From contig NZ_AYMU01000002.1 in the NCBI RefSeq assembly GCF_000633395.1, forward strand, positions 496,001 to 560,000: a stretch of 64,000 nt of DNA. The letters run 5' to 3'. The notes beneath the pieces are model-generated. The model had not been told where the DNA came from, ran no database searches, and saw nothing but the letters and a program-made list of their open reading frames with translations. This DNA comes from Pseudomonas sp. PH1b (lineage in GTDB: Bacteria; Pseudomonadota; Gammaproteobacteria; Pseudomonadales; Pseudomonadaceae). Below are positions 1 through 8,367 of the stretch, piece by piece. The translations under genes were made by a program, and so were the position numbers. Every line of letters starts with the position of its first letter. Position 1 is the first letter of the stretch.

Positions 1-121
1 ACTGCGTGCGACGCAGTTTGGCGATCATCATTTTCAGGCGCTCAATCTCTGCCCGCTGGGCAGAGACCAGCGCCTTCAAGGCGTGAAGATCATTCGGCAA
101 GGAGTCGGTCATGTGAGTCAT
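1..121 (-). CDS. tnpC: IS66 transposase TnpC, N-terminal fragment (cut by window edge)
   Basis: Reading leftwards from an ATG at 121, the frame is open to the window edge. It gives about 40 residues beginning MTHMTDSLPN and containing the leucine-rich helix ALVSAQRAEIERLK, as at the start of IS66-family transposases. In this family TnpC is the large DDE transposase and follows the two accessory genes, which is the order seen here (tnpA, tnpB, tnpC, all leftward). The gap to tnpB is 35 bp. A second ATG nine bases in could also start translation. Only the N-terminus is visible, so the catalytic part and the other end of the element cannot be judged. Confidence 0.8.
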   Translation of the reverse strand, partial: MTHMTDSLPNDLHALKALVSAQRAEIERLKMMIAKLRRTQ

Positions 122-156
122 GGCCGAATGTTACTAAGGATTTTCAGCGCGTAAAG

Positions 157-501
157 TCAGACCGCAAGGACGGGTGCTGTACGAATTGGCCTGCGCCAAT
201 CAATGCCTTCCAACAGCATCGACAACTGCGCCGCCGTCAGCGCCACGCGGCCATTGGTTACTTGCGGCCAGATGAAGTGACCTTGTTCCAAGCGTTTGCA
301 GAACAGGCACAACCCGTCGCCGTCCCACCACAGCAATTTGATCCGATCACCGCGCCGTCCGCGAAAGGCAAAGATCTGGCCGGAGAAGGGATCGGCTTCC
401 AGCTGTGTTTGCACCAGTGCCGCCAAACCGTCGAAGCCACGGCGCATGTCGGTGACACCGGCGGCGATCCAGATACGGGTTCCAGCAGGAGGGGCAATCA
501 T
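157..501 (-). CDS. tnpB: IS66 family accessory protein TnpB (IS66 Orf2)
   Basis: This 114-aa protein carries the IS66 Orf2 signature along its length: RIWIAAGVTDMRRGFDGL near the start, FRGRRGDRIKLLWWDGDGLCLF in the middle, then an RLEQGHF segment. The family is required for IS66 transposition, but its biochemical role is not settled. Its start overlaps the end of tnpA by 4 bp (ATGA), which suggests translational coupling. Length and motifs are complete, so this gene looks intact. Confidence 0.93.
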   Translation of the reverse strand: MIAPPAGTRIWIAAGVTDMRRGFDGLAALVQTQLEADPFSGQIFAFRGRRGDRIKLLWWDGDGLCLFCKRLEQGHFIWPQVTNGRVALTAAQLSMLLEGIDWRRPIRTAPVLAV

Positions 502-884
502 CGCAGGAGCTGCTGCACGATAAGTTGCAGGGTTTGTGGATCAGGTGTGCCGGTGATACGCAGTTTGGCTTTTCCCACTTCAATCACGATCTCGGAATCA
601 CACGCTGGCTGTGGTTGAACGACTGGCGGCAGCTCCATTGGTGTTTCGATCACCTGGACTGGCAAAAACGTTGCACTCTGATCAACCGGGCCAAACGCCC
701 CTTCCTGATATTGCTGCCGCCAGCGAAAGACCAGGTTGGCATTGACGTCATGCTCGCGAGCGATCAGTGACACGGAGGTGCCAGGCTGAAAGGTGGCTTC
801 GACGACCTTGCGTTTGAACGCTAGCGGGAAGTTGGGGCGGCGACCGGGTCGACGGGGTGGCGCTGTATCCAAGATAGTGTCCAC
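498..884 (-). CDS. tnpA: IS66 family accessory protein TnpA (HTH, IS66 Orf1)
   Basis: This 128-aa protein has an N-terminal transposase-type helix-turn-helix, roughly residues 20-60. It includes FPLAFKRKVVEAT, VSLIAREHDVNANLVFRWRQQY and a Pro-rich linker, as in IS66 Orf1 proteins. It presumably binds the element's ends. The start is a GTG at 884 at the edge of a perfect 10-bp inverted repeat (874-904), with no clear Shine-Dalgarno sequence. It is the first gene of the leftward tnpA-tnpB-tnpC set and overlaps tnpB by 4 bp. Confidence 0.88.
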   Translation of the reverse strand: MDTILDTAPPRRPGRRPNFPLAFKRKVVEATFQPGTSVSLIAREHDVNANLVFRWRQQYQEGAFGPVDQSATFLPVQVIETPMELPPVVQPQPACDSEIVIEVGKAKLRITGTPDPQTLQLIVQQLLR

Positions 885-904
885 TAAAAAATGATGGACA
901 CTAT
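874..904. repeat. Perfect 10-bp inverted repeat at the tnpA start
   Basis: The arms ATAGTGTCCA (874-883) and TGGACACTAT (895-904) flank an 11-base loop. In the leftward transcript the GTG start of tnpA lies at the junction of loop and 3' arm. The repeat could be a translation-limiting hairpin for read-through transcripts or part of the element's end. The sequence alone does not say which. Confidence 0.6.
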
Positions 905-993
905 TTTTGCTAATTCTGGAGGCTGTCAGGAGTGGGTACTGGCCGGACGGTTACGTTACACTGGGGCCCCAACGCTAGTTTTTGAGGTGCTTG

Positions 994-1503
994 ATGAGCG
1001 CAATAATCAGTCCATGCGGAAGATACCGTTACCGTCTTGAACGCGAGTTCGGCATGCCGCTGGAGGGGAGCAAAACGTTCGCCTTTTTCGGGCTTAACCC
1101 AAGCACTGCAGACGCCATGATCGATGACACTACAGTGCGGAAGTGGCACGGCTTCACGATCCGAAACGGCGGACACCGCTTCATCGTGGGCAACATTTTC
1201 GCTTACCGCTCTACGGACCCGCAGGCATTGACCCTTCAAGACGACCCATTTGGTCCTGAGTGGCTGCCGAACCTGAATCTGATCATCGCCGACGCAGATG
1301 TTCTCGTGCCGTGCTGGGGGAGCTTGTCCAAGATGCCGCGTGACCTTCGTGGTGCGCCAGCGCAGGTCCTGGCAAGCCTGGTGCGTAGCGGCAAGCCAGT
1401 GATGCACTTCGGGGTAACTAGCTGCGGCCAACCCAAGCACCCACTTATGCTGGGTTACGACACGCCGCTCGTTGAATGGCCCGCCCAGGGAGGTGCTCAG
1501 TGA
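994..1503 (+). CDS. DUF1643 domain protein
   Basis: The protein has 169 residues from the ATG at 994. The frame extends 12 bp upstream to a TTG, but the ATG has a GAGG motif about 7 bases before it. Features are FFGLNPSTADA near the N-terminus, the segment TVRKWHGFTIRNGG, and a WGS..MP region, which match the DUF1643 family. That family is frequent in phages and genomic islands and has no established function. The stop overlaps a GTG start of a small Cys-rich frame (GTGA), suggesting a two-gene unit. It sits between an IS66 element and an IS21 element and is probably cargo of an island or prophage remnant. Confidence 0.8.
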   Translation: MSAIISPCGRYRYRLEREFGMPLEGSKTFAFFGLNPSTADAMIDDTTVRKWHGFTIRNGGHRFIVGNIFAYRSTDPQALTLQDDPFGPEWLPNLNLIIADADVLVPCWGSLSKMPRDLRGAPAQVLASLVRSGKPVMHFGVTSCGQPKHPLMLGYDTPLVEWPAQGGAQ

Positions 1504-1532
1504 GCCTGTTTCAGTGCTATGAATGCGGCTGT
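1500..1532 (+). pseudogene. Small Cys-rich phage-type gene interrupted by IS21
   Basis: From a GTG at 1500 overlapping the DUF1643 stop, eleven codons read MSLFQCYECGC before the IS21 end. Removing IS21 and one copy of the 5-bp duplication continues the frame as R-E-N, giving CYECGCREN, typical of short zinc-binding phage proteins that begin MSLF.C..CGC.EN. After that the sequence departs into other mobile-element sequence (about 4027), so the gene was cut a second time. It is an inactive fragment. Confidence 0.6.
1528..1532. repeat. Left target-site duplication GCTGT of IS21
   Basis: GCTGT lies immediately before the left end TGCGGATT and matches the five bases right of the other end at 4013-4017. 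It lies in codons 10-11 of the interrupted small gene. Confidence 0.8.
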
Positions 1533-1613
1533 TGCGGATTCCACGGCATCCGGCCACCCGTTCCACGCTCATCCGGCCAGGCAGTCGGAGCGCAGCGACG
1601 CAGGTTTGCATTG

Positions 1614-2368
1614 TTAGTCTGAAGCCCCTACCGCCGTCAATTTCGTTGCTCGCCTACGCATCGATTCACCCTTCAGTTCGATCCGATAGGCGTTATGCAC
1701 CAGCCGGTCGAGGATCGCATCGCCCAGGGTCGGGTCGCCGATCAGTGCATGCCATTTGTCCACCGGCATCTGGCTGGTCACCAGCGTCGAGCGGTTGCCG
1801 TAACGGTCGTCCAGCAGCTCAAGCATGTCGCGGCGTTGCGCAGCGGTAAACGGTGCCAGGCCCCAGTCGTCCAGGATCAGCAGATCGGTCTTGGCATAGC
1901 CGGCCATCAGCTTGGCGAAGCGGCCGTCGCCGTGGGCTAGACCCAGTTCCTCCATCAGGCGCGGCAGGCGCAGGTAGCGCACGCTGTAGCCGTCCGGCAT
2001 GCCTTGTGGGCCAGGGCACAGGCGAGCCAGGTTTTGCCCACTCCGGTCGGGCCGCCGATGATCAGGTTCAGGCCGTCGCGCAGCCATTGGCCGCTGCCCA
2101 GTTGCAGGATCAGGGACTTGTCCAGGCCGCGTGGGCTGCGGTAATCGATGTCTTCCAGGCAGGCGTTGTGGCGCAGTCGGGCCGCCTTGAGGCGCGTGGT
2201 CAGGCGGGCATCCTCACGTTCGGTCAACTCTCGATCGACCATCAGGCCGAGGCGTTCGTCGAAGCTCAGGTCGTTGATGTCGGGCGTTGTATGTTGCTCG
2301 CTGAGCGCTTTGATCATGCCATGCAGGCGCAGGGTTTGCAGCTTGTCCAAGGTCGGGTTCGGTAGCAT
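1614..2368 (-). pseudogene. istB: IS21 helper ATPase IstB, frameshifted
   Basis: The N-terminal frame from the ATG at 2368 (MLPNPTLDKLQTLRLHGMIK) includes a Walker A segment GGPTGVGKT at residues 105-113. After HKACR it runs out of frame. The rest of IstB (GYSVRYLRLPRLMEEL, then LLILDDWGLAPF and the C-terminus) continues in the next frame to the stop at 1614. The expected codons CGC GAC read CG GAC, so one base is missing near 1993-1996. IstB is the AAA+ target-selection protein that assists IstA. A sequencing error cannot be excluded, but as written the protein is truncated. Confidence 0.85.
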
Positions 2369-2388
2369 TTCGATGTTCCTTCGTCTGG

Positions 2389-3915
2389 TCAGTGGTAGTA
2401 GCCGGGGCCACGCAGGTTGATGTGCTCGTCGGGCAGCAACGGCAGGTTTTGCTGGGCCAGCGGCAGGCGCTCCAGCCCTTGGCGCAGGATTGATTCGAGA
2501 CTTTTGTAGCTGCATGCGCCCAGTGCCAACGCACGCTGGCACGCGGCTTCCAGCCGCGCTTCGCCGTGCTGTTTGCTCAGGCGCAGGATGCCCAGACAGA
2601 CGCGGAAGCCGTGTTGCGGATGGATGCGGCGTTCGAGGATGTAGGCGATAACACCAGCAGTGTTCGGCCCGGTCTGCTCGGTCCAGCGGATCAGCCGTTG
2701 CGGTGTCCACTCGGCGTGCTCGCGGTGGCTCTTGGGCATGTGTTCGGTTTGCGTGGTGTGGTGACCTTTGTGCTGCGAGCGAAGGTGGCTGGCCACGCGT
2801 TGGTTGGCGTGGAAGCACTCGACGGTCTGGGCTGTGAGCCGCACTTCGAGTTGATGCTTCACCAACTGGTATGGCACCGAGTAGAAGTGGCCATCGACTT
2901 CGACGTGGTAGTCGATGTGCACCCGTACTTTCTTCCACTCGGCGTAGACGTAGGGGGGCTCTGGCAGCGCTTGCAGCGCCGGTTGGTCAATGCTTTCGAA
3001 GGCTGACCGGCGCGAGCCGGGCAGCTTCTTGAAAGGCTTTTGGTTGAGCCGATCCAACAGCAGGGCGATGGCGGTGTTGAGTTCGTCCAGCGAGAAGAAC
3101 TGGCGGTTGCGCAGTGCCGCCAGGATCCAGCGCTCGACCACTTGTACACCGACTTCGACCTTGGCTTTGTCCTTGGGCTTGCGCGCGCGGGCCGGTACGA
3201 CGGCAACGCCGTAATGCTCGGCCAGGTCGCGGTAGCTGGGGTTGATGTCGGGCTCGTAGCGATGCGCCTTGGTGACGCCGCTGCGCAAATTGTCGGGCAC
3301 CAGGAGCTGTGGGGCACCGCCGAAAAAAGCAAGGCAGCGGGCGTGTGAGCCCAGCCAGTCGGGCAATGTCTGCGACCAGGTGGCCTCGGCGAAGGTGTAG
3401 CTGGAGGCGCCGAGGACGGCGACGAAAATCTGCGCTTGGCAGATTTCCCCGGTCTGCCGGTCGATGACGGGCGCGGTCTGGCCGGCGTAATCGACGAAGA
3501 GCTTTTCGCCTGCGCGATGCTCCTGGCGCATGGCCACATCGACCTTGGCGGCCCAGAGGTGGTAGTGCTCGCAGAACCAGCTGTATTGAAAGCCCTGTGA
3601 GTGAGCGAGTCGGTACTCTTGCCAGAGCAAGGCCAGGGTCACGCCGGGACGGCGTAGCTCGGTGTGAGCCCATGCCCAGTCAGGTTGTGGGCGCTGCTCG
3701 CTGGGAACAGCCGGCGGCGGGAAGAGGCACCGTTGCAGCTCGGCGTCGGTAGAAGTACAGGGCCAGATCAGCCCGCTAGCAGCAAAGCGATTGAGGTAAT
3801 CGCCGATGGTTGCTCGCCATACTTGCAGGCTGACAGCGATCTGGCGTGCGGACAGGCCGACCTCAAACTTGAGACGTAACATTTCCCTGATTTTACGCAT
3901 GGATAACCGCTCCAC
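2389..3915 (-). CDS. istA: IS21 transposase IstA
   Basis: Starting at the GTG at 3915 (VERLSMRKIREML), the protein has 508 residues, usual for IS21 transposases; the frame is open further upstream but not in a way the family uses. An N-terminal HTH (LSARQIAVSLQVWRATIGDYL) is followed by an RNase H-fold core with candidate catalytic residues in LFVDYAGQ, VPDNLRSGV and the Glu of KAKVEVGVQ. It ends 20 bp before the istB start, the usual arrangement. It looks intact, unlike its partner istB. Confidence 0.9.
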   Translation of the reverse strand: MERLSMRKIREMLRLKFEVGLSARQIAVSLQVWRATIGDYLNRFAASGLIWPCTSTDAELQRCLFPPPAVPSEQRPQPDWAWAHTELRRPGVTLALLWQEYRLAHSQGFQYSWFCEHYHLWAAKVDVAMRQEHRAGEKLFVDYAGQTAPVIDRQTGEICQAQIFVAVLGASSYTFAEATWSQTLPDWLGSHARCLAFFGGAPQLLVPDNLRSGVTKAHRYEPDINPSYRDLAEHYGVAVVPARARKPKDKAKVEVGVQVVERWILAALRNRQFFSLDELNTAIALLLDRLNQKPFKKLPGSRRSAFESIDQPALQALPEPPYVYAEWKKVRVHIDYHVEVDGHFYSVPYQLVKHQLEVRLTAQTVECFHANQRVASHLRSQHKGHHTTQTEHMPKSHREHAEWTPQRLIRWTEQTGPNTAGVIAYILERRIHPQHGFRVCLGILRLSKQHGEARLEAACQRALALGACSYKSLESILRQGLERLPLAQQNLPLLPDEHINLRGPGYYH

Positions 3916-4012
3916 GACGACCTCTTCGCTTCGAAAAAAGAGGCCGATGGTAGTGATATTTTCCTGCGTCGCTGCCTGCCTTAGGGGTGGCCGGATGGTC
4001 GTGGAATCCGCA

Positions 4013-4017
4013 GCTGT
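4013..4017. repeat. Right target-site duplication GCTGT of IS21
   Basis: GCTGT directly follows the right IS21 end (..AATCCGCA). It matches the left copy at 1528-1532. Confidence 0.8.
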
Positions 4018-4026
4018 CGTGAGAAC

Positions 4027-4102
4027 GGGTTCTACCCCCATTCCAATAGACATTTTCCGACCTCAAAGGCAAAGAGGTGTCTACGAAACCCGGGGTGATT
4101 CA
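4027..4102 (-). mobile_element. Possible remnant of an IS3-type element end
   Basis: Read leftward from 4102 the sequence starts TGAATCACCCCGGGTTTCG and continues TAGACACC, which I recognise as resembling the termini of IS3-family elements common in Pseudomonas. About 76 bp remain, with no transposase gene. The left limit is set by the point where the interrupted small Cys-rich gene stops making sense. This is a weak call from memory of end sequences. Confidence 0.35.
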
Positions 4103-4142
4103 CTAAGCCCTGTGAATAGTATGTTTTGGTCTGGGGCCCTAA

Positions 4143-4475
4143 TATCAGTACAACAAGAAGCTCCTGCGGGAGATCGACCGTCGAGTGCGTTACATACGCA
4201 AGCGCCTTGAAGACATGAAAGTGGTGTCCTACGCACCGGAACAGGAGGGCCGGGTGTTCTTTGGCGCCTGGGTCGAGGTCGAGAACGAGGCCGCTGAAAT
4301 CAAGCGCTTTCGTATCGTCGGTTATGACGAGATCTACCAGCGCAAGGATTACATCTCCATCGACTCACCCATGGCCAGGGCGTTGTTGAAGAAGGAAGTG
4401 GGCGACGAGGCGGTGGTCCACACTCCGGCCGGCGAGATGTGCTGGTGGGTCAACCAGATCGACTATGTGAAATAG
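4143..4475 (+). pseudogene. greB: Transcript cleavage factor GreB, 5' end missing
   Basis: The frame gives YQYNKKLLREIDRRVRYIRK, then RLEDMKVVSY and the complete C-terminal domain ending CWWVNQIDYVK, all diagnostic of GreB. Homology begins at 4143 with the Tyr of the usual ADYQYNKK segment; directly upstream is a stop codon (TAA) and mobile-element sequence. About 50 N-terminal residues, including the first coiled-coil helix and the tip with the acidic residues needed for RNA cleavage, are absent. The piece still has its place beside the ybbAP-tesA genes, as in other pseudomonads. The missing part may lie left of the window, across the inserted elements. If not, this strain lacks a working GreB. 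Confidence 0.88.
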
Positions 4476-4507
4476 GCTCGCCAGCGAAGGGCGCGCGCCT
4501 GCCGTCT

Positions 4508-7015
4508 TCAGCCTTCGCGCAGTACGCTCAACGGGCTGGCGTTCAGCGCCCGACGAGTGCCGAACACTCCGGCCCCGCCCACCAGCAGTGCGCCGATCAG
4601 CGGCAGTAGCAACAGCCCCGGGTGCGGGTGCCAGGGCAGGTCGAAGGCGAATTGATAGAGCACCAGGCTGATCAGTTCGCAACCTACTGCCGCCAGCAAC
4701 CCGCTGACCGCACCCAGCAAACCGAACTCGATCCTGCGTGCCTTGACCAGCAACTTCCGTTCCGCACCCAAGGCGCGCAGCAGTGCACCTTGGCGGATGC
4801 GCTCGTCCAGAGTGGCTTGCAAGCCGGAAAACAGCACCGCCATTCCCGCCGCCAGAACAAACAGCAATACATATTCCACCGCCAGGGTGACCTGGGCGAG
4901 GATGCTGCGCAGCTGTTCCAGCAGGGCCTCGACCTGCAGGATGGTCACCGCTGGAAAGGCCCTGGACAGTTCCACGATCTGCTGGTCGTGCCCCGGGCTC
5001 AGGTAGAAGCTGGTCAGGTAGGTCGCAGGCAGGTCCTTCAAGGTGCCTGGTTGGAAGATCATGAAGAAGTTTGGCTGGAAGTTGTCCCAGTTGATGCTGC
5101 GCAGGCTGGTGACTCGGGCTTCCCGATTGACGCCGGCAACCGTGAAGGTCAAGTGGTCCCCCAGCTTCAGCTTCAGGCTTTGCGCCACTTTGGATTCCAC
5201 CGAGACGCCAGGCAGAGGGTCGTCAGTGGGGGGCGACCACCAATGGCCTTCGGTGATGCGGTTGCCGGTGGGCAAGTCGGCGGCCCAAGTCAGGCTCAAA
5301 TCACGCTGTACTGCGCGATCACCGCTGGAGTCCTTGCTGACAATTTCCCTCACAGGTTCGCCGTTGATGCTGACTAGGCGTCCGGGAACCACAGGGTACA
5401 AGGGCGCAGAAGGTGCAGAGAGTTGCACCAGGCGTTCAGTGAAGGCCTGTTTATCGGCCGGCAGAATGTTCAGTGCGAAGTAGTTGGGGGCATTTTTCGG
5501 CAATTGATTCTGCCAGGTGTCCAGTAGCTCGCCCCGCAGCAAGGCAATCAGCGCCATGGACAGTAGTATCAGGCCGAATGCCAGGGATTGTCCGGCCGCT
5601 GCCAGGGGATGGCGCAGCAACTGGCCCAGGCCCAGGCGCCAGGGCAGCGAAGAGCGAGCCAGCAGGCGGCGCAGGCTTTGCAGCACCAGCAGTAACAAAC
5701 CGCCCAAGGCCAGCGCCGCTACCAGGCCGCCGCCGAGCAGGGCGAAGGTCAGTACCAGGTCCAGGCTCAGGCGCCACATGATCAGGCCCAGGGCCAGCAG
5801 TGCGGCACCATAGATCATCCAGGTGCTGGAAGGCATCGGTAGCAGGTCGCGACGCAGCACCCGCAACGGCGGCACCCGTCCCAGGGCGGCAAGGGGCGGC
5901 AAGCCAAACCCGGCCAGGGCAACCAGGCCTGTGCCGATGCCGGCAATAGCGGGCAACAGGCCTCCGGGCGGCACGTCGCTGGGCAGCAGGTCGTGCAGCA
6001 GATAAAACAGGCCAAGCTGGGCCAGCCAGCCCAGCAGTGCTCCGCTCAGGCTGGCAAGCAGCCCAAGCGCCGCCAATTGCACGCTGAACAGCAGCAGGGC
6101 TTCTCGGCGCGACAGGCCCAGGCAGCGCAGCAGGGCGCTGGCATCGAAACGCCGGGCGGCAAAACGGTTGGCCGAGAGGGCTACGGCGACTCCCGACAGC
6201 AGCACGGCTACCAGGCTGGCCATGTTCAGGTAGCGTTCGGCCTTGCCCAGGGCGCCGCCGATCTGTTGGTTGCCATCCCGGGCATCCTGCAGGCGCTGGT
6301 TGGCCGCCAGGTCTGGCTTGATCTGTTGACGATAGGCCTCAAGCGAGGCGGCGGGGCCGCGCCAGAGCTCCTTGTAGCTGACCCGGCTGCCAGGCTGGAC
6401 CACGCCCGTGGCTTGCAGGTCATCCAGGTTGATCAGTACCCGGGGCGTCAGGCTGTAGAAGTTACCGGCCCGATCAGGCTCGTAGGTCAGCACCCTGGCC
6501 AGGCGCAGGGTCTTCATGCCAACGTCGATGCTGTCGCCGATCTTCAGGTCCAGGGCGCTCAGCAGGCGTGGCTCGACCCAGGCCTCTCCAGGTTTGGGCC
6601 CGCCCCCGGGTTCTTCAGTGCCATAGGGTTCGGCGGCGCTCTTGAGTTGCCCGCGCAGCGGGTACGCCGCGTCGACCGCCTTGATGCTCGAGAGCTGGAT
6701 GCCATTGTCGGTGGCGATGACGCTGGAGAACTCGACGATGCGTGCATGCTCAAGCCCCAGCTTCTGCCCGCTGCCGAGTTGCTCCGGGCGTGCTGGCGAG
6801 CTGCCTTCCAGGAGCAGGTCGGCACCGAGGAACTCGGTGGCGCGCAGCAGCATGGCGCCGTTCAGGCGTGCGCCGAAGTAGCCGATGGCGGTGCTCGCCG
6901 CGACGGCTACCAGGAGGGCAAAGAACAGTACCCGCAGCTCTCCGGCGCGGGCATCGCGCAGCAGTTGACGCAGGGCGAGGCTGAACAGGCGCAGCAGCGG
7001 CAAGCGTGCCATCAA
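4508..7015 (-). CDS. ybbP: ABC transporter permease, FtsX/MacB-like (YbbP type)
   Basis: The protein has 835 residues: an N-terminal membrane anchor, a long periplasmic region, then several groups of hydrophobic helices (for example [22 protein letters not shown] and a C-terminal triplet), the duplicated FtsX layout of YbbP-type permeases. These belong to mechanotransmission-type ABC systems rather than channels. The E. coli counterpart is encoded next to tesA, as here. Its ATG overlaps the stop of the ATPase gene upstream by 4 bp, so the two are an operon. It is convergent with the broken greB. Confidence 0.9.
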   Translation of the reverse strand: MMARLPLLRLFSLALRQLLRDARAGELRVLFFALLVAVAASTAIGYFGARLNGAMLLRATEFLGADLLLEGSSPARPEQLGSGQKLGLEHARIVEFSSVIATDNGIQLSSIKAVDAAYPLRGQLKSAAEPYGTEEPGGGPKPGEAWVEPRLLSALDLKIGDSIDVGMKTLRLARVLTYEPDRAGNFYSLTPRVLINLDDLQATGVVQPGSRVSYKELWRGPAASLEAYRQQIKPDLAANQRLQDARDGNQQIGGALGKAERYLNMASLVAVLLSGVAVALSANRFAARRFDASALLRCLGLSRREALLLFSVQLAALGLLASLSGALLGWLAQLGLFYLLHDLLPSDVPPGGLLPAIAGIGTGLVALAGFGLPPLAALGRVPPLRVLRRDLLPMPSSTWMIYGAALLALGLIMWRLSLDLVLTFALLGGGLVAALALGGLLLLVLQSLRRLLARSSLPWRLGLGQLLRHPLAAAGQSLAFGLILLSMALIALLRGELLDTWQNQLPKNAPNYFALNILPADKQAFTERLVQLSAPSAPLYPVVPGRLVSINGEPVREIVSKDSSGDRAVQRDLSLTWAADLPTGNRITEGHWWSPPTDDPLPGVSVESKVAQSLKLKLGDHLTFTVAGVNREARVTSLRSINWDNFQPNFFMIFQPGTLKDLPATYLTSFYLSPGHDQQIVELSRAFPAVTILQVEALLEQLRSILAQVTLAVEYVLLFVLAAGMAVLFSGLQATLDERIRQGALLRALGAERKLLVKARRIEFGLLGAVSGLLAAVGCELISLVLYQFAFDLPWHPHPGLLLLPLIGALLVGGAGVFGTRRALNASPLSVLREG

Positions 7016-7695
7016 GGCTCCAGAGGGGCGACCAGCAGGCCCGCTTCAAGACGGATCAGGCGCCGGCAGCGATGGGCCAGGCGTTCATCATGGGTCACCA
7101 GCACCAGAGTGGCGCCGCGTTCCTTGTTGAGTTCGAACAGCAGGTCGCTGATGCGTTCACCGGTATGGCTGTCGAGGTTGCCGGTGGGTTCGTCGGCGAA
7201 CAGTACATCGGGTTCGGCGGCAAAGGCCCGGGCAATGGCCACTCGTTGCTGTTCGCCGCCGGAAAGCTGGCGGGGTGAATGGCTCAGGCGCTGTCCGAGG
7301 CCGACCCGTTGCAGCAGCTCGGTGGCACGTTCGCGGGCATCGCGACGGCCGTCCAGTTCGAGGGGTAGCATGACGTTTTCCAGGGCATTGAGGCTGTCGA
7401 GCAATTGGAAGGATTGAAAGACGAATCCCACGTGCTCGGCCCTGACGCGTGCCCGCTGATCTTCATCCAGTTGGCTCAAGGCCTGGCCGGCGAGGGTGAC
7501 TTCGCCGCTGCTGGGCAGGTCGAGTCCGGCAAGCAGCCCGAGCAATGTGGATTTGCCGGAGCCGGAAGCACCGACAATGGCCAGGCTGTCGCCCTGGTTA
7601 AGCTCCAGGCTGAGTTCATGGAGGATGGTCAGTTCACCTTCCGCGCTGGGAACCACTTTGCTAAGGTTCCGCGCAGTGAGAATGCTTGCGCCCAT
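7012..7695 (-). CDS. ybbA: ABC transporter ATP-binding protein (YbbA type)
   Basis: The protein has 227 residues from the ATG at 7695 ([13 protein letters not shown]). The frame is open 195 bp further, but that part would run into tesA and does not resemble the family. Walker [10 protein letters not shown] is at 42-50, the signature LSGGEQ at 144-149 and Walker B VLFADEP at 164-170, followed by TGNLD, typical of the LolD/MacB class. It overlaps the permease by 4 bp. The start lies only 10 bp from the divergent tesA start. Confidence 0.95.
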   Translation of the reverse strand: MGASILTARNLSKVVPSAEGELTILHELSLELNQGDSLAIVGASGSGKSTLLGLLAGLDLPSSGEVTLAGQALSQLDEDQRARVRAEHVGFVFQSFQLLDSLNALENVMLPLELDGRRDARERATELLQRVGLGQRLSHSPRQLSGGEQQRVAIARAFAAEPDVLFADEPTGNLDSHTGERISDLLFELNKERGATLVLVTHDERLAHRCRRLIRLEAGLLVAPLEP

Positions 7696-7705
7696 GGAGA
7701 ATCCG

Positions 7706-8311
7706 ATGCGTGTATGGTTTTTGAGTGCCGGCCTGGCCTTGATGTGCATGGCCCAGAACGCAGCGGCGGGTACGATCCTGATCGTTGGCGATAGTATCAG
7801 TGCGGCTTTCGGCCTGGATACCCGCCAGGGGTGGGTAGCCCTGCTGGAGAAGCGCCTCAAGGACCAGGGTTTCACCGACAAGGTGGTCAATGCCTCGGTC
7901 AGTGGAGATACCAGTGCCGGAGGCCTGGCGCGGCTGCCGGCGCTGCTTGCAGAGCATCAGCCAGAAGTCATGGTCCTCGAGTTGGGGGGTAATGATGGCC
8001 TGCGTGGTCAGCCGCCCCAGCAATTGCAACAAAATCTTGCGTCGATGATCGACAGCGCCCAGGCCGGTGGTGCCAAGGTCCTGTTGCTGGGCATGCAATT
8101 GCCACCCAACTATGGGGTGCGCTATACCAAGGCTTTTGCCCAGGTCTATGGCCAGTTGGCCAGTGACAAGCAGGTGGCCCTGGTGCCGTTTTTTCTTGAT
8201 GGGATCGGTGGCCATCCGGAGCTGATGCAGGCCGACGGTCTGCACCCCGCAGCGGCGGCTCAGGGCAAGTTGCTGGAAAATGTCTGGCCGACGCTAAAAC
8301 CGCTGCTTTGA
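7706..8311 (+). CDS. tesA: Multifunctional acyl-CoA thioesterase/lysophospholipase TesA
   Basis: The protein has 201 residues from the ATG at 7706, preceded by TGGAGAATCCG. An N-terminal signal peptide ends near AAA|G (residue 21), so the enzyme is periplasmic. The SGNH/GDSL block IVGDSISAAFG gives the nucleophile Ser30. The later Gly and Asn blocks (VSGDTSAGG, LGGNDG) and the catalytic pair D177-x-x-H180 (DGLHP) are all present. The family hydrolyses thioesters, lysophospholipids and aryl esters. It diverges from the YbbAP-type genes, an arrangement shared with E. coli. Confidence 0.93.
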   Translation: MRVWFLSAGLALMCMAQNAAAGTILIVGDSISAAFGLDTRQGWVALLEKRLKDQGFTDKVVNASVSGDTSAGGLARLPALLAEHQPEVMVLELGGNDGLRGQPPQQLQQNLASMIDSAQAGGAKVLLLGMQLPPNYGVRYTKAFAQVYGQLASDKQVALVPFFLDGIGGHPELMQADGLHPAAAAQGKLLENVWPTLKPLL

Positions 8312-8367
8312 CGCTTTTCTCGTGGCAGTGTTTCGGCTAATGTGGCGCCCCCGATTTGGAGCCCCCG

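Larger units (their letters stand above)
1..904 (-). mobile_element. IS66-family insertion sequence, 5' gene end
   Basis: The order tnpA, tnpB, start of tnpC on one strand identifies the element. The left part lies outside the window. The right boundary is uncertain. I end it at the perfect inverted repeat 874-904 (arms ATAGTGTCCA / TGGACACTAT) because nothing IS66-like is seen beyond it, but no terminal repeat pair or target duplication can be checked from this window. Confidence 0.7.
1533..4012 (-). mobile_element. IS21-family insertion sequence, complete with target duplication
   Basis: The element is 2480 bp and carries istA and istB leftward. Its ends are inverted: the left end and the minus strand of the right end both begin TGCGGATTCCACG, followed by ATCCGGCCACCC and later GCAGCGACGCAGG. 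The left end contains a second partial copy of the TTCCACG..ATCCGGCCA unit. IS21 elements typically have such multiple internal end repeats. The 5-bp sequence GCTGT abuts both ends (1528-1532 and 4013-4017), which fits IS21 target duplications. istB carries a one-base frameshift, so this copy is probably not autonomous. Confidence 0.9.
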
